A stretch of 51,802 nucleotides of DNA. Source: CAVLDP01 sp963661945. Its GTDB lineage: Bacteria > Bacillota > Clostridia > Lachnospirales > Lachnospiraceae. The position numbers and the translations under genes are program-made. Below the pieces are notes generated by a model. The model searched no databases and had not been told where the DNA came from. It saw only the letters and a list, made by a program, of their open reading frames with translations. Positions 1 through 8,462 of the stretch are shown piece by piece (the stretch's first letter is position 1; every line of letters starts with the position of its first letter). The stretch lies in contig CAVLDP010000017.1 of the NCBI GenBank assembly GCA_963661945.1, positions 1 through 51,802 of the forward strand. Reading direction: 5' to 3'.

Positions 1-8
1 ATTTGCCT

Positions 9-60
9 AAAAATATTATTTATCACTCATTTCTAATAGAAAAAATAATATTTTTATAAT
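9..60 (+). promoter_or_regulatory. parA promoter region with a 13-bp inverted repeat
   Basis: Perfect 13-base arms (9-21 and 43-55) flank a 21-base spacer. The right arm runs into a TATAAT -10 hexamer at 55-60, about 28 bases before the parA start. An inverted repeat overlapping the promoter of a partition operon is a common arrangement for autoregulation or a centromere; that role is inferred here. Confidence 0.6.
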
Positions 61-87
61 ATAATTACCATTACAAAGGAGAATATA

Positions 88-852
88 ATGAACGTTATCG
101 CAATTGCAAACCAAAAAGGTGGAGTTGGAAAAACAACCTCAACCATTGAACTGGCCACTGCCATTCATAAGAAAGGTAAGCGTGTCCTTGTTATTGACTT
201 CGATCAGCAGTGTAATCTGTCTAAATACACCAATGCTGATACGTCAAAACCAACCATTGCAGACGTCCTGCAGGGCGAGAGCAGTGTTACAGACGCTATT
301 CAGTCCGTAGATGGTTTCTTTGATCTGATTCAGGGCGCAGAAGAGCTCTCAAAGGCCGATAAGCAATTTACCGACCTAGAAGACCAATATCTGCTTGCGG
401 ATATCGCTGAGATCATCCAGGACGACTACGATTATGTATTTATCGACAATAGCCCTTCTCGTAACATTTTACTTACCATGGCCTACATTGCATCAGACAA
501 TGTAATCATCCCAACCGAGTGTGATGAGGGTTCCAAGGACGGCATTGTGGCAATTGAAGGAGACATCAACAAGCTGACAAATGGCCGACATGCGGTATCT
601 CATGCCAAAGTAATGGGATATATTCTTACCAAGCACGAGAAGACGATCATGCATGACCTGGCACTGGAGGATCTTCAGGAATTAGCATCCGAGAAGGATC
701 CTGCACCATTTATCATGTCAATACATAAATCAATCAACTTAAGCAAGGTTAAGACGCTTCGTACCTCAGTAACGGAATATGAGAAAGACGGAAAGCCAGC
801 TCAGGATTATTTGGCCATTGCCAATGAAATTATAAGAAGAGTGGAGGGATAA
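88..852 (+). CDS. parA: ParA-family partition ATPase
   Basis: A 254-residue ParA/Soj-type ATPase that would segregate this replicon by ATP-dependent binding to the nucleoid. The deviant Walker A motif KGGVGKTT is at residues 10-17, the second signature VLVIDFDQQ at about 33-41, and the Walker B-like YVFIDNSPS at about 116-124. The start follows an AAAGGAG ribosome binding site at 76-82. There is no N-terminal helix-turn-helix extension, so it is the small ParA type (Ib-like or Soj-like), which usually relies on a separate small DNA-binding partner; the next gene fits that. It heads the maintenance module with the iterons and rep gene. The family call is secure; the exact subgroup is not. Confidence 0.95.
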   Translation: MNVIAIANQKGGVGKTTSTIELATAIHKKGKRVLVIDFDQQCNLSKYTNADTSKPTIADVLQGESSVTDAIQSVDGFFDLIQGAEELSKADKQFTDLEDQYLLADIAEIIQDDYDYVFIDNSPSRNILLTMAYIASDNVIIPTECDEGSKDGIVAIEGDINKLTNGRHAVSHAKVMGYILTKHEKTIMHDLALEDLQELASEKDPAPFIMSIHKSINLSKVKTLRTSVTEYEKDGKPAQDYLAIANEIIRRVEG

Positions 853-855
853 GAA

Positions 856-1374
856 TTGTCAAGCGCAAGAGATCGATTAAAAGCCGCAAATTCAGCGAAT
901 CAAAAGCAACGAGTTGCCGTAGAGCAGAAGGAATCTAATAATCTAATTGATGATATTGTAAAGCAAAATGAGGCTGTAGCCGCTGCAGAAGCCTCAAATG
1001 TAAGTCCTGCTCCTGCGGCAGTAGAAACGCCTGTTTCAGCACCTATGGCTGCACAAGAACCTATTCCAGCACCTGTGATAGCAGAGAATCCAGTTACAGC
1101 TTCTAAACCAGTACAAGAGAGCATTCCTGTAGCTGCTCCTGCAAGTCCTCAGGTTTCTGAAATCAAGCCGAAGAAATTAACTTCAACAAATCAAACCGTA
1201 CAGGCTTTATTCAAAAAGGAAAAGGAGTTAAAGTCTTATCATAAAAACTATTTGATTACAGCAACTGCAAAAGAAAAGATTGAACTTCTTGCCGCTTCAA
1301 CAGGAAGAACTGAAAATGCTGTTGTAAATGAAATCTTTGAGAATCTTTTTGAGATCTTAGGAATTGAAGAATAA
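856..1374 (+). CDS. Small ParB-like partition partner
   Basis: A 172-residue protein three bases after parA, with a TTG start at 856 supported by GGAGGG at 843-848. Residues about 40-105 are a low-complexity Ala/Pro/Val-rich linker. The C-terminal 65 residues are charged and globular, and the part near KEKIELLAASTGRTENAVV looks like a ribbon-helix-helix or short helix-turn-helix DNA-binding fold. There is no canonical ParB/Srx nuclease-like domain. By position and size it is the centromere-binding partner of ParA, as in other small ParA systems. Function is inferred from operon context; I recognise no specific family. Confidence 0.65.
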   Translation: MSSARDRLKAANSANQKQRVAVEQKESNNLIDDIVKQNEAVAAAEASNVSPAPAAVETPVSAPMAAQEPIPAPVIAENPVTASKPVQESIPVAAPASPQVSEIKPKKLTSTNQTVQALFKKEKELKSYHKNYLITATAKEKIELLAASTGRTENAVVNEIFENLFEILGIEE

Positions 1375-1444
1375 GCGATTCTAATTAACAGCAACGCTGT
1401 TGTATGTATTCATTTAATAACAAACAGATTAGTTTATTTATTAG

Positions 1445-1487
1445 AAAGAGGGAAAGTCTTGAATGTACGGGCTTATCCCTCTTTTTT
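1445..1487 (+). terminator. Probable terminator after the par operon
   Basis: A 9-bp stem (AAAGAGGGA at 1445-1453 with TCCCTCTTT at 1476-1484), a 22-base loop and a run of T residues, 71 bases after the parB-like stop. A smaller hairpin, AACAGC-N3-GCTGTT, lies at 1387-1401. The large loop makes the call moderate. Confidence 0.55.
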
Positions 1488-1488
1488 A

Positions 1489-2529
1489 CCGGAGAAATAT
1501 GGAGTAAATTCCGATGAATGAGAGAGGTAAAACCGGTAATATGAGGACTTATTTCAGGGTATTTGAGGAGGGAAATCGCAGATGATTTCCCGTAGTAATA
1601 TGGTGTAATTCTCAATAACTGAGAGCGTAATTTCCCTATATTTGTGGAGTAAAAAGAAGGATTTGCCGGCCAGAAATGGAGGGGGTAAATCTGGCGATCC
1701 GGTGGATTAGAAATAAGGCAAACCAATTTACGACGGTAAATGAGAGATGGCTACCAAATCTTGTGGTTTGATAGGGATTTTCCTACAAAAAGTGAATCGT
1801 AAAGAGTTTACTTCCGTCCTTAAATGGAGCGAAATAAAGAAATTTATGCCGGTTAAAATGGAGTGCATCTAATTTATTTTCCGGCAGAATTGGGACTGGA
1901 AATTGTGAGAAATAGACTGATTATTTAGAAAACAAAGATGGAGAAATGGCGAAAAATAGGGATTTATGAACAATTTTGATGCCGATTGTTGATAAGTAGA
2001 CCAGGAAGAATGGATTGGATGATTTACCGTCCTAAAACGGAGCAAAAATGAAGAATTTATACCGTCTAAATATGGACCACAAGATAAAGTTCCAGGATTA
2101 CTTTCGTACGAATCTGGAGTAGATATGATGTGCTTAACGGAATAGTAGGGAGCAGTGCGATAGAAGAGTAAATACTGGGCGATCGCAAGTTTTTATGCCG
2201 GCCAAAAACGGAGTGCGTAGTCGAATAGAAGCTTGTTTACCGTCTGATTAAGGAGTGGAAATGAACGGGTGGGGAATCAAAAACCGGCGAAATATGGAGT
2301 GAGGAAAGGAGTTTACCGGAATAATTCGGAGTGAAATCCGTCTAAATATGGAGTCCTAAACTGACTTTCCCGTACAAATCCGGTTTATTCCGTCTAAGAA
2401 GGGAGCGAAAACTTAAATGCAGGTCTCCCAAAAGCGACGGGAAAAGAGGGAAAGCCTTGAATAATCTAAAATCCGTCCAGAAGGGAGCGTTTTCCGTATG
2501 ATTTGGAGTAAAAATCGTTGACTTTGGAG
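1489..2529 (+). repeat. Degenerate iteron array, likely replication origin
   Basis: About 20 directly oriented copies of a motif reading roughly TTTACCGTCTAAATATGGAG, best defined as CCG, 8 or 9 bases, then GGAG or a near match. Clear copies begin at 1489, 1666, 1814, 1849, 2027, 2062, 2198, 2240, 2284, 2316, 2338, 2390, 2473 and 2494. Weaker ones begin at 1533, 1590, 1634, 1881, 2105, 2137 and 2515. Spacing is irregular, about 20 to 180 bases. A DnaA-box-like TGTTGATAA sits at 1987-1995. The array directly precedes a Rep_3 initiator gene, the usual place for Rep-binding iterons, and no credible gene lies in 1375-2582. Confidence 0.8.
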
Positions 2530-2582
2530 CGGAAAACTTGGATAATAAAGAATAGATAAAACTGGAAGATAGGGGAGTTATC

Positions 2583-3785
2583 GTGAGTCAAGAGAACAAT
2601 GAGATCGTACCTTATGAAGACGACCGTTATGCGAAGTCGAATTTCCTGATTTCGAGTAAATTTAAGTCATCGCTGAACGAGAATAAGATTCTGGCTATTT
2701 CTTTATCTAAGATACAGAAGAAGGACTATATTGTGGATCCGGAGACCAAGGATTTGGTCTGCCAGATGAAGGCATCAGAACTGCGTAAACTCTTAGATGT
2801 GAAGGGAGGATCCTTCTATAAGAGTCTGGAGATGACAGCTGCATCCATGACATCCAGAACGATTGGGTTTTCAGATCCGGAAAGCCATCATTTCGAATAT
2901 GTTTCTGCAGTTAATAAGGCTACCTATGAGAATGGTGTATTTACTATATATTATAGTCATCATTTTGTACCGTATATTGCGGAGCTTAGCACGAATTATA
3001 CCTTGCTAAGTCTTCCAACCATGCTGCAATTTGATTCAGTGTGGTCTTTTCGCTTGTTTGAGCTCCTTAAGAGCCAATGCTATTATCCGAAGGGACAGGA
3101 GCGGAAGGATGGTGTATTTCGAATCAACATGAAGCTATCTGAACTAAAACTTGACCTTGGCGCAGTTAATTCGGAGCTTGATTCGGTTCGTAAGATCCTG
3201 AATAACTCGACAGCACCAGATTACGATAAGGCAATTGAGAGGTCGCCAGAGAAGACCTTTAATGACTGGTATGAATTCAGACGTAAGGTGCTTGATACCG
3301 CAACCAAGGAAATCAACGAGAAGACGGAGATGGAGGTATCCTATACTCCGCAGAAATCCGGTCGTGGTGGCAAGGTATACGGTGTGGATTTCGTTGTTTC
3401 AGTGAACAAATATGCCAAGACCGCGGATCTTCCTGAAGAAGAGGCAGCAGAGCAGAAATCCAAGGCTGAGACCATGACGAATACTGAGAAATTCAAGTTT
3501 CATATGCAGGTTATGGAATTGCTCGATAAATACGAGCTCCCAATTGAGGATATTGAAGCTATTTCCAAGGCTGCAGATTACGATTTTGCGAAGATTCAGC
3601 GGCAATCATCAATTCTTAAGATGCAATCCGGCAAGATTGATAATGTAACAGGTTGGATGATTGCAGCAATTAAGAAGGATTATAAGGAGCCAACATCTGC
3701 TACTGGAACGAGTGGATCATTTGGAGAGTTTGAACAGAGGACACTTGACTTCGATGCCATTGAAGAGCAGTTGTTGAATAAATAA
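2583..3785 (+). CDS. repB: Rep_3-family replication initiator
   Basis: A 400-residue initiator (Rep_3 / RepB type) that would bind the iterons just upstream and open the origin. The N-terminal part shows the family pattern: SNFLISSKFKSSLNENKILA near residues 20-39, then a stretch resembling KASELRKLLDVKGGSFYKSL and FRLFELLKSQCYYPKG, which form the first winged-helix domain; a second follows to about residue 275. The last ~120 residues are a charged, helical extension. It uses a GTG start at 2583 behind AGGGGAG. Its position after about 20 iterons and before DnaA-like boxes supports the role strongly. Confidence 0.9.
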   Translation: MSQENNEIVPYEDDRYAKSNFLISSKFKSSLNENKILAISLSKIQKKDYIVDPETKDLVCQMKASELRKLLDVKGGSFYKSLEMTAASMTSRTIGFSDPESHHFEYVSAVNKATYENGVFTIYYSHHFVPYIAELSTNYTLLSLPTMLQFDSVWSFRLFELLKSQCYYPKGQERKDGVFRINMKLSELKLDLGAVNSELDSVRKILNNSTAPDYDKAIERSPEKTFNDWYEFRRKVLDTATKEINEKTEMEVSYTPQKSGRGGKVYGVDFVVSVNKYAKTADLPEEEAAEQKSKAETMTNTEKFKFHMQVMELLDKYELPIEDIEAISKAADYDFAKIQRQSSILKMQSGKIDNVTGWMIAAIKKDYKEPTSATGTSGSFGEFEQRTLDFDAIEEQLLNK

Positions 3786-3792
3786 TCAACAA

Positions 3793-3821
3793 GTATCCAC
3801 AGACTTATCAACTTGTCCACA
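3793..3821 (+). promoter_or_regulatory. Two DnaA-box-like 9-mers after rep
   Basis: GTATCCACA (3793-3801) and TTGTCCACA (3813-3821) each differ by one base from the consensus TTATCCACA and start 20 bases apart, just after the rep stop codon. They probably recruit host DnaA to the origin, but they lie on the far side of rep from the iterons. Confidence 0.55.
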
Positions 3822-3892
3822 GGTTGTGCTACTTATGAACGTAAGTTGAAATAAGAATCAGTTTGTTGATTTTATCGCAATTAGGGGGAATT

Positions 3893-5188
3893 ATGAATCG
3901 AAGGACGCTGTGTGGCATGATTGAAGGGATAGAAGGGAAGTATCCTGGAGTGGAAGCTTATCTTGGAATACGTTATGGACGCGCTGAGAGATGGGCTTAT
4001 GGCGAGGAAGTGACACATTGGGATGGAATCTATGATGCGACGCATTATGGAAACTGCGCCTATCAGATGAGATCCTTTGTTTCGGAATGGGAGATTCCCG
4101 GTAAGAACTTCTATTACAATGAATTTCGTAAGGATGAGGCTTATACCTATGATGAGGACTGCCTCTTCCTTAATATATGGACAAGAGCTGGTGCGACGGA
4201 AGGTGACAAGCTACCAGTTCTTGTCTTTCTTCATGGAGGGAGCTTTACCTCTGGATGTGGCAATGAAAAACCAATGGAACCAGTATGGCCTGCCCTTGAG
4301 AACGGGGTGGTTGGTGTAACTATCAACTATAGACTTGGGCCGCTTGGTTTTCTGGTATTACCGGAACTTCAGGAGGAAGAGGGGCGATGCGGCAATTACG
4401 GATTAGATGATCAATTTCTTGCACTGAAATGGATTCATCATAATATTGCTGCATTTGGAGGAGATCCAGAGAATGTGACTCTGATGGGACAGAGCGCTGG
4501 AGCCATGAGTGTGCAGAAGCTTTGCATGTCGGATAAGGCGAGAGGATATTTTCACAGAGCAGTAATGAGCAGTGGATGTTCCATTTCACCATTTATGAAT
4601 CCAGCAAAGCCTGAGAAGAGATATCCATTTTGGAAGCAGGTTATGAGAGAGAGTGGCGCAAGATGCCTGGAGGAGTTCCGTAGGGTTGAGCCGGAAGTCT
4701 TATTCGAAGCCTGGGAGAAGACAAAGAAGGCAAGACATGATGGTGGAATGGCATGTTTTCCAACCATTGACGGAGAACTTGTAGTTAATAAGGATACATA
4801 TAATATTAAGAATAATAGGATTCATAATATACCATATATTATAGGCTTTAATGAGAAGGACATTATTCTGCCGATTCTCAGAAGCTCTGTGAAGAAGTGG
4901 GTTAAGGCGTGCGAGAAGATAGATGGGGCAACGACTTATACTTATCATTTCACACATGCACTTCCTGGTGATGATAAGGGAACATGGCATAGCTGCGATC
5001 TCTGGTATTGGTTTGGCTCATTTCAGAATTGTTGGCGGCCAATGACAGAAGAGGATCAGAGGATTTCTGATAATATGATTGCCCGCCTCATGAATTTCGC
5101 AAGAAATGGAAATCCAAATGAAGACGGGCAAGATGAGTGGAAGAGCGGACTAGAGCCTTACATTCCTAGCATATCGAAGTTCTCATAG
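3893..5188 (+). CDS. Type-B carboxylesterase
   Basis: A 431-residue serine hydrolase of the carboxylesterase/acetylcholinesterase fold, likely cytoplasmic because no signal peptide is seen. The oxyanion-hole HGGSF is near residues 114-118 and the nucleophile lies in GQSAGA with Ser about 201. The distal catalytic His is probably in WHSCDLWYWFGSF near residue 365. I place the start at ATG 3893 because TTAGGGGGA precedes it; an ATG 30 bases upstream has no such site. It is shorter than the usual ~500 residues: the segment between GFNEKD and the C-terminal helices is compressed. It overlaps the convergent GH31 gene by 31 bases. Substrate unknown. Confidence 0.88.
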   Translation: MNRRTLCGMIEGIEGKYPGVEAYLGIRYGRAERWAYGEEVTHWDGIYDATHYGNCAYQMRSFVSEWEIPGKNFYYNEFRKDEAYTYDEDCLFLNIWTRAGATEGDKLPVLVFLHGGSFTSGCGNEKPMEPVWPALENGVVGVTINYRLGPLGFLVLPELQEEEGRCGNYGLDDQFLALKWIHHNIAAFGGDPENVTLMGQSAGAMSVQKLCMSDKARGYFHRAVMSSGCSISPFMNPAKPEKRYPFWKQVMRESGARCLEEFRRVEPEVLFEAWEKTKKARHDGGMACFPTIDGELVVNKDTYNIKNNRIHNIPYIIGFNEKDIILPILRSSVKKWVKACEKIDGATTYTYHFTHALPGDDKGTWHSCDLWYWFGSFQNCWRPMTEEDQRISDNMIARLMNFARNGNPNEDGQDEWKSGLEPYIPSISKFS

Positions 5189-7662
5189 GAGATTTCGATT
5201 CTTTGGCTTGGCGACTCTTCCTTATATTTAATGCGAAGGGACTGACTGTCCATGTCATAGTACCAACCATGGTCGGATGATGCGAATTCTGGTTGATAGA
5301 GGTATTGCGGCAGGAGCTCATCACCTAATCTTACGAAGAATGGTGCAGATGTCTCTCCTGAGATGACATCGAGGAAGAGATTGCCACAAGAAGAAGGATA
5401 GGAACCTTCTTGCCTCAGTGTAATTATAGTATGCAGGCCGGACTCTACGGTGATATGAGTCTTTGAGAACTCACCATGCTCATAGGCACGGCTTAGTCCG
5501 TCATCTTCGTATAGGGTGAAGGTGGAATCCTGGTCTGCTACAATCGTAATAAAATAACCATTTGCTTCTTCTGTGGACAGATTATGCATCTGATTCAGTG
5601 CCATAGGAAGGATTGCTCCACTTCGTAAGAAGAGTGGAATGGAGGATAGATCAACTGGAACAGTGATGGTCTGTCCTCCATTGTATTTTCTATGGCTATA
5701 GAGGTCATAGTAGTTATCGCCCTGAGGCAGATAGACATCGCGCTCGGTGGCTCCCTCCTCTAAGACATTGGCGACAAGAAGACCATCACCTAAGAAGAAG
5801 GAATCGTCCACGCTGTAGCAGCTAGGGTCTGCCTGGTTAATGGCAAGGTATGGCTTTAGAATCATTTCACCCGTCTGGTTAGCTCTCCACATGAGAGAGT
5901 AGAAATATGGGAAGAGCTGATAACGGAACTTGATTGCATCACGAATAAGAGGAGTCACACTAGGGTACATCCATGGTTCAGTGACGGTGTTGTCGGTGTT
6001 TACGGAATGAATGGAGAATCTTGGTTGGAAGATTCCATTCTGTACCCAGCGAACCAGAAGCTCTGGGCTTGGCGCAGGTCCGTAGAAGCCACCAATGTCT
6101 GCTCCGTAGTTCATAACGCCGGAGAGAGACATGCCGAGAATGGTTGCAACATTGTAGCGGAGGGAAGCAAAGCTGGTTCTGTTATCGCCAGCCCAGGACT
6201 GCGCATAGCGCTGGATTCCGCTATGGCCAGAGCGGCATACAATATAAGGTCTTGTGTCTTTGAATTCCTCGGAAATGGCTTCTGCTGTAACATGACACAT
6301 AAGGTTGCTCATGACAGACTTGAGGTTGCCAATCGTTCCTCCATTTCCATCGAAATCGCATCGTGCATCCTTATCAACGATTGAGTCATATTCGCAATTG
6401 TCATTCCAGATGGAGTCGGTGCCAAAGCGGAGCACATGGTCGGTCAGCATCTGCTTCCAGATGGCGCGACAGGTAGGATTTGTGAAATCGGCGAAAACAC
6501 CTTTGCCACCCCACCAGTTGCCAATCGCAGGCTCATCCGATTCACTATCTTTGACAAGCATATTTGCAGTGGTGAAATCCTTGATGTTAGGGTGGGCTAA
6601 CAAAATTCCAGGCTTTACATTTGGCGATACTGTGATACCGCGTTTCTTCATGGCGGAGAAATAGGCATTTGGATCTTTGAACCTATCGTGATTCCAGGTG
6701 AAGACGCAGCGTTTCTGGCCTTCGGCAGTTTCCTGCTGGGTATATCCAGAAGAGAGTTGGAAGCCGTCCATCGGGATATCCTCGGCGCGAGCGGTTTCTA
6801 CAAAATGAAGAATCGCCTCATCGCAGTCGCGTGGAAGCTCTGGATAATACATGGAGCTCCCCAGATATCCAAGTGCATACTTCGGCAGAAGGGCAGGGCG
6901 ACCGGTAAGCATGGTGTAGCGCGAGGTAACCTCAGAAACGGAAGGACCTGCGATTAGAAATAGGTCGATATCTCCCTGATCCACGCGATATCTGGAGTGC
7001 TTAACCCAGTAATTGGAGTGCTCGCGCCCCATGTCGAAATCACATTCTGCAGTATTGTGGTAGAAATAGCCGATGGCCTTCTTCGTATTCTCATTTGCCT
7101 TAATATAGAAAGGAATATGCTTGTAGAGAGAGTCGGATTTCTCGGGATTATAGCCCATGGTGTCTTTCGGACTCATGGACATGGATTCCTCGAGCTTATC
7201 CAGGTGACCGCTCTTCTCGCCGAAGCCGTAGAAATGGTCACCCGGCTGAATCTCCGAGGTGTGAATGCGGCGTTTGTTACTATCCTCCTGATATCCTAAG
7301 TCGATGACATCTGCGTGAAGCAGGTCATGGTCCTTATCGAAGAGCAGAATGCGAAATGGATCATATTCTATCGTCACGGTGAGCGCGCGGCCCTCTAGGA
7401 TAGCGCTATTCTCGTTAAGCGACAGATTCGCATCTGCAGGATTAATTCTGCGGCGGTAGGATGCCATAAGATCATCTAATCGATCTGGCCAGGCGGTTAG
7501 GGCGAGAGAATAGGATTCTTCAGTAAATGAGCCATCGAAGCCAGCGCGGATTCGGATGATTTCGTCTGTTACAAACCACAGATGCAGGTCTATGGCGTTT
7601 GTCTTGATGACAAAATAATCATTTTCCTTATAAACAGAAGTTGCTTTGGTGCAGATTCGCAT
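5158..7662 (-). CDS. GH31-family alpha-glycosidase
   Basis: An 834-residue glycoside hydrolase family 31 protein without a signal peptide, so probably intracellular. The N-terminal beta domain includes GDHFYGFGEKSG at about 141-152. In the barrel, WNDNCEYD carries the nucleophile Asp at about 421, and SWAGDN carries the acid/base Asp at about 493. The usual WNDMNE nucleophile motif is altered to WNDNCE here. Substrates in the family include alpha-glucosides, alpha-xylosides and alpha-galactosides, and I cannot choose among them. The ATG at 7662 is preceded by TTTGGGGG. It is convergent with the esterase and divergent from deoC. Confidence 0.92.
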   Translation of the reverse strand: MRICTKATSVYKENDYFVIKTNAIDLHLWFVTDEIIRIRAGFDGSFTEESYSLALTAWPDRLDDLMASYRRRINPADANLSLNENSAILEGRALTVTIEYDPFRILLFDKDHDLLHADVIDLGYQEDSNKRRIHTSEIQPGDHFYGFGEKSGHLDKLEESMSMSPKDTMGYNPEKSDSLYKHIPFYIKANENTKKAIGYFYHNTAECDFDMGREHSNYWVKHSRYRVDQGDIDLFLIAGPSVSEVTSRYTMLTGRPALLPKYALGYLGSSMYYPELPRDCDEAILHFVETARAEDIPMDGFQLSSGYTQQETAEGQKRCVFTWNHDRFKDPNAYFSAMKKRGITVSPNVKPGILLAHPNIKDFTTANMLVKDSESDEPAIGNWWGGKGVFADFTNPTCRAIWKQMLTDHVLRFGTDSIWNDNCEYDSIVDKDARCDFDGNGGTIGNLKSVMSNLMCHVTAEAISEEFKDTRPYIVCRSGHSGIQRYAQSWAGDNRTSFASLRYNVATILGMSLSGVMNYGADIGGFYGPAPSPELLVRWVQNGIFQPRFSIHSVNTDNTVTEPWMYPSVTPLIRDAIKFRYQLFPYFYSLMWRANQTGEMILKPYLAINQADPSCYSVDDSFFLGDGLLVANVLEEGATERDVYLPQGDNYYDLYSHRKYNGGQTITVPVDLSSIPLFLRSGAILPMALNQMHNLSTEEANGYFITIVADQDSTFTLYEDDGLSRAYEHGEFSKTHITVESGLHTIITLRQEGSYPSSCGNLFLDVISGETSAPFFVRLGDELLPQYLYQPEFASSDHGWYYDMDSQSLRIKYKEESPSQRIEISYENFDMLGM

Positions 7663-7756
7663 ATTTGTACCCCCAAAGAGATTTTATTTCTTCTTTATAT
7701 ATTAATAATATTATCGAGTTTTTTCATTTCAAATGTCAATTGCATTCTGCACAATA

Positions 7757-7765
7757 TGGTATAAT
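7757..7765 (+). promoter_or_regulatory. Extended -10 promoter for deoC
   Basis: TGGTATAAT (TG at 7757-7758, TATAAT at 7760-7765) is a perfect extended -10 element, 38 bases before the deoC start, with no clear -35 at normal spacing. Confidence 0.6.
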
Positions 7766-7802
7766 GAAATGGACTATGAAAATGAATATTAGGAGGTCTA
7801 TT

Positions 7803-8462
7803 ATGGACGAGAAGAAAATACTTGCAGCATGTGATCATACCTTGTTATTACAGGGTTCTACCTGGGATGAGATTAAGGTGATCTGTGATGATGCTATGAA
7901 ATATCACACAGCATCTGTTTGCATTCCGCCATGCTACGTGAAGCAGGCCAAGGAATATATGGGAGATAAGATGCAGGTGTGTACTGTAATCGGTTTCCCA
8001 AATGGCAACATGACAACGAAGACCAAGGTCTTTGAGACTGAGGATGCTCTCGCAGATGGTGCAGATGAGATTGATATGGTAATCAATATTGGTATGCTGA
8101 AGGCCGGCAAGGATGATTATGTATTAGATGAGATCAAAGCAATCAAGAAGGCTTGCGGCGATCATATCCTGAAGGTTATTATCGAGACCTGTCTTCTGAC
8201 AGAAGATGAGAAGATTCGCATGTGCAAGATTGTAACGGAATCTGGTGCGGATTTCATTAAGACTTCAACAGGCTTCTCTACAGCAGGTGCAACATTTGAT
8301 GACATCAAATTATTTGCAGAACACGTTGGAGAGCAGGTGAAGATCAAGGCTGCTGGCGGTATTTCATCACTGGAAGATGCAGAGCGTTTTATGGAGCTTG
8401 GCGCATCCAGACTTGGTACCAGCCGCATTGTGAAGATTGTTAAGGCAAATGAGGAAGCATAA
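7803..8462 (+). CDS. deoC: Deoxyribose-phosphate aldolase
   Basis: A 219-residue class I aldolase that splits 2-deoxyribose-5-phosphate into acetaldehyde and glyceraldehyde-3-phosphate in deoxynucleoside catabolism. The Schiff-base Lys lies in FIKTSTGF (about residue 153), a catalytic Asp in DEIDMVINIG (about 92), and the second Lys in VKIKAAGGI (about 182). The start at 7803 is fixed by AGGAGG at 7791-7796; the long upstream in-frame extension is not credible. The stop overlaps the next start (TAATG), so it is translationally coupled to the aminopeptidase. No other deo genes are adjacent; thymidine kinase lies 9.3 kb away. Confidence 0.95.
   Translation: MDEKKILAACDHTLLLQGSTWDEIKVICDDAMKYHTASVCIPPCYVKQAKEYMGDKMQVCTVIGFPNGNMTTKTKVFETEDALADGADEIDMVINIGMLKAGKDDYVLDEIKAIKKACGDHILKVIIETCLLTEDEKIRMCKIVTESGADFIKTSTGFSTAGATFDDIKLFAEHVGEQVKIKAAGGISSLEDAERFMELGASRLGTSRIVKIVKANEEA

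Noticed and set aside
1385..1726. 113-residue minus-strand open frame in the iteron region
   Set aside because: It crosses the par terminator and several iterons, has no ribosome binding site and reads as low-quality composition; the repeats explain the sequence.
1749..1761. CCAAATCTTGTGG in the iteron region resembling the peptide-locus element
   Set aside because: Only about nine bases agree, with no CTTGTCA half or promoter nearby.
2181..2188. GCGATCGC palindrome in the iteron region
   Set aside because: A single copy of a short palindrome; not a repeated system here.
6586..6601. GTTAG-N6-CTAAC inside the GH31 gene
   Set aside because: It lies deep in coding sequence far from any promoter, so I treat it as chance, but it warns that the motif alone is not proof.
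7641..7802. Longer deoC start with a 54-residue extension
   Set aside because: The extension covers the promoter (TATAAT at 7760-7765) and the strong AGGAGG belongs to the ATG at 7803.
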